From positions 62,001-126,000 of the forward strand of contig NZ_LT629969.1 of assembly GCF_900104665.1 (NCBI RefSeq): a stretch of DNA of 64,000 bases, written 5' to 3'. The notes beneath the pieces are model-generated. The model was given only the letters and a program-made list of their open reading frames with translations, was not told where the DNA came from and ran no database searches. Within the stretch, counting starts at the first letter, position 1. Each line of letters starts with the position of its first letter. Of this stretch, positions 61,134 through 64,000 are shown piece after piece. The translations under genes and the position numbers were made by a program. Source of the DNA: Traorella massiliensis (GTDB lineage Bacteria; Bacillota_I; Bacilli_A; Erysipelotrichales; Erysipelotrichaceae).

Positions 61134-61502
61134 ATGATTCAAAACGAAAGTAGATTAAGAGTCGCTGACAACACCGGAGCTAAAGAAGTTCTAGTTATTC
61201 GCTGCTTGGGTGGAAGCAAGAGAAAATTTGCTAACATCGGTGACGTAGTCGTTTGTACAGTAAAACAGGCCTCAACAGGTGGTACTGTAAAAAAAGGTGA
61301 CGTCGTAAAAGGCGTTATCGTAAGAACCAGACGCGGAATTCGTCGTGAAAATGGTACTTATATTAAATTCGATGACAATGCAGTTGTGTTGATCAAAGAA
61401 GATAAAACACCACGTGGAACAAGAATTTTTGGTCCAGTGGCAAGAGAATTGCGTGATAAAGATTACATGAAAATCGTGTCTTTAGCACCGGAAGTGTTAT
61501 AG
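61134..61502 (+). CDS. rplN: 50S ribosomal protein L14
   Basis: 122 residues, the standard length. I start at ATG 61134 ([16 protein letters not shown]), behind TTAGGAGG, not at the TTG at 61128. It forms part of the intersubunit bridge region. Confidence 0.98.
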   Translation: MIQNESRLRVADNTGAKEVLVIRCLGGSKRKFANIGDVVVCTVKQASTGGTVKKGDVVKGVIVRTRRGIRRENGTYIKFDDNAVVLIKEDKTPRGTRIFGPVARELRDKDYMKIVSLAPEVL

Positions 61503-61513
61503 GAGGAACTTTC

Positions 61514-61822
61514 ATGAAAATCAAAAAAGGTGATAAAGTTCAAGTAATCAGCGGTGCTTATAAAGGTACTGTTGCTGAAGTAACTCGTGTACTTCCTAAG
61601 GAAAATAAAGTTGTCGTTGAAGGTGTGAATATTATCAAAAAGCACATGAAACCAACACAGCAGGATCCTGATGGAAAGATTATTGAAAGAGAAGCTCCAA
61701 TTCATGTATCAAATGTCATGGCCTATGATTCAAAGGCTAAGACAGCTAGTAGAATTGGATATAAGATAGAAGATGGCAAGAAAGTACGTGTCTATAAAAA
61801 GACAGGTAACATTGTCAAATAA
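61514..61822 (+). CDS. rplX: 50S ribosomal protein L24
   Basis: 102 residues with the N-terminal KOW motif ([20 protein letters not shown]). It starts 50S assembly. AGGAGG precedes the ATG. Confidence 0.97.
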   Translation: MKIKKGDKVQVISGAYKGTVAEVTRVLPKENKVVVEGVNIIKKHMKPTQQDPDGKIIEREAPIHVSNVMAYDSKAKTASRIGYKIEDGKKVRVYKKTGNIVK

Positions 61823-61838
61823 GGAAGGAGCGTAAAAG

Positions 61839-62378
61839 ATGAACCGTTTACAGGAAAAGTACAAAACAACTGTTGTCGAAAACTTAACTAAAAAATTCGG
61901 GTACACATCAGTGATGCAAGTTCCTTATGTTGATAAGATCGTCATCAATATAGGTTGTGGAGATGCGATTGCAAATCCTAAATCACTAGAAGATGCTGTA
62001 GCTGAATTAGCACAGATTACTGGACAGAAGCCGGTAATCACAAAAGCTAAAAAGTCAATTGCGAATTTCAAATTGCGTGAAGGTGCTCCAATTGGCTGTA
62101 AAGTTACACTTAGAAAAGAAAAAATGTATGATTTCTTGGATAAATTAGTAAGTATTTCTCTTCCTCGTGTTAGAGATTTCCGTGGCGTGAGCAAAACTGC
62201 TTTCGATGGCCGTGGTAACTACACACTAGGTATTAAAGAACAAATCATTTTCCCAGAAATCAACTTTGATAAAGTAAACAAAGTTCGTGGTATGGATATT
62301 GTTATTGTAACAACAGCTAATACAAATGAAGAAGCCAAGGCATTACTTGAAGAATTAGGTATGCCATTCGCTAAATAG
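61839..62378 (+). CDS. rplE: 50S ribosomal protein L5
   Basis: 179 residues with [20 protein letters not shown] and RDFRGVS. It binds 5S rRNA with L18. AAGGAAGGAG precedes the ATG. Confidence 0.98.
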   Translation: MNRLQEKYKTTVVENLTKKFGYTSVMQVPYVDKIVINIGCGDAIANPKSLEDAVAELAQITGQKPVITKAKKSIANFKLREGAPIGCKVTLRKEKMYDFLDKLVSISLPRVRDFRGVSKTAFDGRGNYTLGIKEQIIFPEINFDKVNKVRGMDIVIVTTANTNEEAKALLEELGMPFAK

Positions 62379-62391
62379 GGAGGACAATTCA

Positions 62392-62577
62392 ATGGCAAAA
62401 AAAGCGATGATCAATAAAGCAAACCGCCCTCAGAAGTTCTCAACTCGTGAATATACAAGATGTGAACGTTGTGGACGTCCTCACTCAGTATTACGTAAAT
62501 ATAAACTATGCCGAATTTGCTTCCGTGAACTGGCTTATAAAGGTCAGATTCCGGGTGTAAAAAAGGCTAGTTGGTAA
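62392..62577 (+). CDS. rpsN: 30S ribosomal protein S14, zinc-binding (type Z)
   Basis: 61 residues with four cysteines in C-x2-C-x13-C-x2-C (CERCGRP ... CRICF), so zinc-dependent. The start [19 protein letters not shown] is usual for Firmicutes. GGGAGG precedes the ATG. Confidence 0.98.
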   Translation: MAKKAMINKANRPQKFSTREYTRCERCGRPHSVLRKYKLCRICFRELAYKGQIPGVKKASW

Positions 62578-62597
62578 GAGATAGGAGGAATAAAGTC

Positions 62598-62993
62598 ATG
62601 ATGATGACAGATCCGATTGCTGATATGCTTACTAGAATTCGTAATGGGTTACAGGCTCGTCACGAAACAGTAGAAATACCAGCAAGCAAAGAAAAGGAAG
62701 CAATTGCAAAAATTTTGAAATCTGAAGGATTTATCACAGATTACAAAGTAGAAGGCGATGTAAAAAAAGTAATGACCGTAACTTTAAAATATGGTCCTAA
62801 CAAAGAAAAAGTAATTACTGGTCTTAAGAGAATCTCTAAACCTGGATTGCGTGTTTATGCTCAGGTTGAGAATCTGCCAAGAGTACTTAATGGTTTAGGA
62901 ATTGCCATTATCTCTACTTCACAAGGTCTGATGACAGACAGAGAAGCAAGAGCTAAGCACTGTGGCGGCGAAGTAATCGCTTATGTTTGGTAA
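62598..62993 (+). CDS. rpsH: 30S ribosomal protein S8
   Basis: 131 residues. I start at the first of three ATG codons (62598), behind [20 protein letters not shown] and the C-terminal [13 protein letters not shown] are conserved. It binds helix 21 of 16S rRNA and in some bacteria regulates the spc operon. Confidence 0.97.
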   Translation: MMMTDPIADMLTRIRNGLQARHETVEIPASKEKEAIAKILKSEGFITDYKVEGDVKKVMTVTLKYGPNKEKVITGLKRISKPGLRVYAQVENLPRVLNGLGIAIISTSQGLMTDREARAKHCGGEVIAYVW

Positions 62994-63010
62994 TTAAGGA
63001 GAAAAGCAAA

Positions 63011-63556
63011 ATGTCACGTATCGGTAATAAAACGATTACCATTCCAGCTGGTGTTGAAGTAACAGTTGCCAGTGGGAATGAAGTGACGGTTAAAGGTCCT
63101 AAGGGAACCTTGAGCCGTCAGTTTGCACCAATGCTTGAAATCCAGGTAGATGGTGGTGAATGCCATGTAACTCGTCCAAATGACTTGAAGGCTACAAAAC
63201 AGCTGCATGGTACAACTCGTGCTTTACTGCACAATATGGTAGTAGGTGTGAGCGAAGGTTATGAAAAGAGACTGGAACTGGTAGGTATCGGATTCCGTTC
63301 TGCCGTTTCAGGTAATAAACTTACTTTGAACATCGGTTATTCTCATCCAGTTGAATTGGAATTGTGGAGTGATGTAAAAGTAGAATGTGCAAGCCCAACT
63401 GAAATTGTTGTGTCAGGTATTGACAAGCAGAAAGTTGGAGAATTTGCTGCAAATATTCGTGCTGCTAGAAAACCAGAACCTTACAAGGGCAAAGGTATTC
63501 GCTATAAAGGTGAATATGTTCATCGTAAGGAAGGTAAGACAGCAGGTAAGAAATAG
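63011..63556 (+). CDS. rplF: 50S ribosomal protein L6
   Basis: 181 residues from ATG 63011 ([12 protein letters not shown]), behind AAGGAG; the open frame upstream has no ribosome site. The C-terminal [13 protein letters not shown] signature is present. It binds near the sarcin-ricin loop. Confidence 0.97.
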   Translation: MSRIGNKTITIPAGVEVTVASGNEVTVKGPKGTLSRQFAPMLEIQVDGGECHVTRPNDLKATKQLHGTTRALLHNMVVGVSEGYEKRLELVGIGFRSAVSGNKLTLNIGYSHPVELELWSDVKVECASPTEIVVSGIDKQKVGEFAANIRAARKPEPYKGKGIRYKGEYVHRKEGKTAGKK

Positions 63557-63577
63557 CGAGTGGGAGGAAGATAGAAC

Positions 63578-63934
63578 ATGCTTAAGAAAATTTCTAGAAA
63601 CGATGAGCGTTTACGTCGTCATGCACGTGTTCGTACCAAAGTATCTGGTACCGCTGAATGCCCTCGCTTAAACGTATTCCGTTCAAATGCGCATATTCAT
63701 GCGCAGATCATCGATGATGTTGCTGGTAATACTTTAGTTGCTTGCAGCTCAGTTGATATGAAGCTTGAAAACGGTGGTAATGTAGAAGCTGCTAAGAAAG
63801 TTGGCGCTGAAATTGCAAAACGTGCTCAAGCTAAAAACATTAAAAAAGTAGTATTTGACCGTGGCGGATATATCTACCACGGACGTGTCAAGGCTCTTGC
63901 TGATGCAGCTCGTGAAGCCGGATTAGAATTTTAG
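63578..63934 (+). CDS. rplR: 50S ribosomal protein L18
   Basis: 118 residues with [20 protein letters not shown] and the C-terminal [20 protein letters not shown], in line with the L18 family. It carries 5S rRNA into the large subunit. TGGGAGG precedes the ATG. Confidence 0.97.
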   Translation: MLKKISRNDERLRRHARVRTKVSGTAECPRLNVFRSNAHIHAQIIDDVAGNTLVACSSVDMKLENGGNVEAAKKVGAEIAKRAQAKNIKKVVFDRGGYIYHGRVKALADAAREAGLEF

Positions 63935-63946
63935 GAGGACATGCGA

Positions 63947-64000
63947 ATGGAACGCAAACCAAGAAGAGATCGTGAACGCGATAAAGAATTCGAAGAACGT
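63947..64000 (+). CDS. rpsE: 30S ribosomal protein S5, N-terminal part (cut by window end)
   Basis: After TTAGGAGG, ATG 63947 opens a frame (MERKPRRDRERDKEFEER) that runs off the window; ATG 63941 in the same frame is too close to the ribosome site. The charged N-terminal region and the position after rplR in the spc operon indicate S5. Confidence 0.8.
   Translation, partial: MERKPRRDRERDKEFEER

Overview
The window looks like chromosome of a low-GC Firmicute, most plausibly an Erysipelotrichia-type gut commensal. This is inferred from AT-rich sequence, Gram-positive style signals (strong AGGAGG ribosome sites, sigma-A promoters, RAT and TPP leaders), CotF-like spore-coat genes, zinc-type S14 and very large secreted glycosidases. 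No rRNA, tRNA or CRISPR array was seen.

Layout. 1-7.4 kb: a truncated CDS, a split ThrE-type exporter, a U32 peptidase, then a transcription unit with a 21-codon ORF, an intrinsic terminator, an ankyrin protein and an EF-G paralogue. 7.35-7.96 kb: non-coding DNA. 7.97-25.6 kb: three giant surface glycosidases (GH31, GH20, GH84) with CBM32, FIVAR and, in one, dockerin/cohesin-like modules. All have signal peptides and the same unusual C-terminal anchor (TP-T/S-T-S/N-DN plus membrane helix and basic tail). Together they look suited to hexosamine-rich host glycans such as mucin. 25.6-29 kb: a PadR/DUF1700/DUF4097-like envelope-sensing operon and an M32 carboxypeptidase. 29.1-31.7 kb: a likely 2.1-kb insertion (TetR regulator plus small genes) that splits an older gene. 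31.7-39.1 kb: housekeeping and accessory genes (YutG/PgpA-like, AAC(3)-like, fRMsr, CotF-like pair, DUF402, DUF3810, MATE, M29). 39.2-43.2 kb: a LicT-antiterminated PTS operon whose enzyme is an uncharacterised TIM-barrel-like protein. 43.3-47.8 kb: str operon (rpsL-rpsG-fusA-tuf). 47.8-54.7 kb: C26 amidotransferase, TPP-riboswitch-controlled thiT, HAD phosphatase, Gfo/Idh/MocA oxidoreductase and a complete feo iron operon (two FeoA, FeoB, a 41-aa Cys-rich protein, a DtxR-like regulator) with two copies of one 18-bp palindrome. 54.7-55.9 kb: an internally deleted IS605/TnpB-type remnant in non-coding DNA. 55.8 kb to the end: S10-spc ribosomal protein operon, cut inside rpsE.

Regulation readable from sequence: many sigma-A promoters, cre-like (CcpA) sites at three loci, a RAT/terminator pair, a TPP riboswitch ending in a hairpin that buries the Shine-Dalgarno, paired palindromes at padR and feo, and a candidate leaderless mRNA for fRMsr. 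Protein families are assigned by recognition of motifs without any database search; enzyme specificities are inferences.
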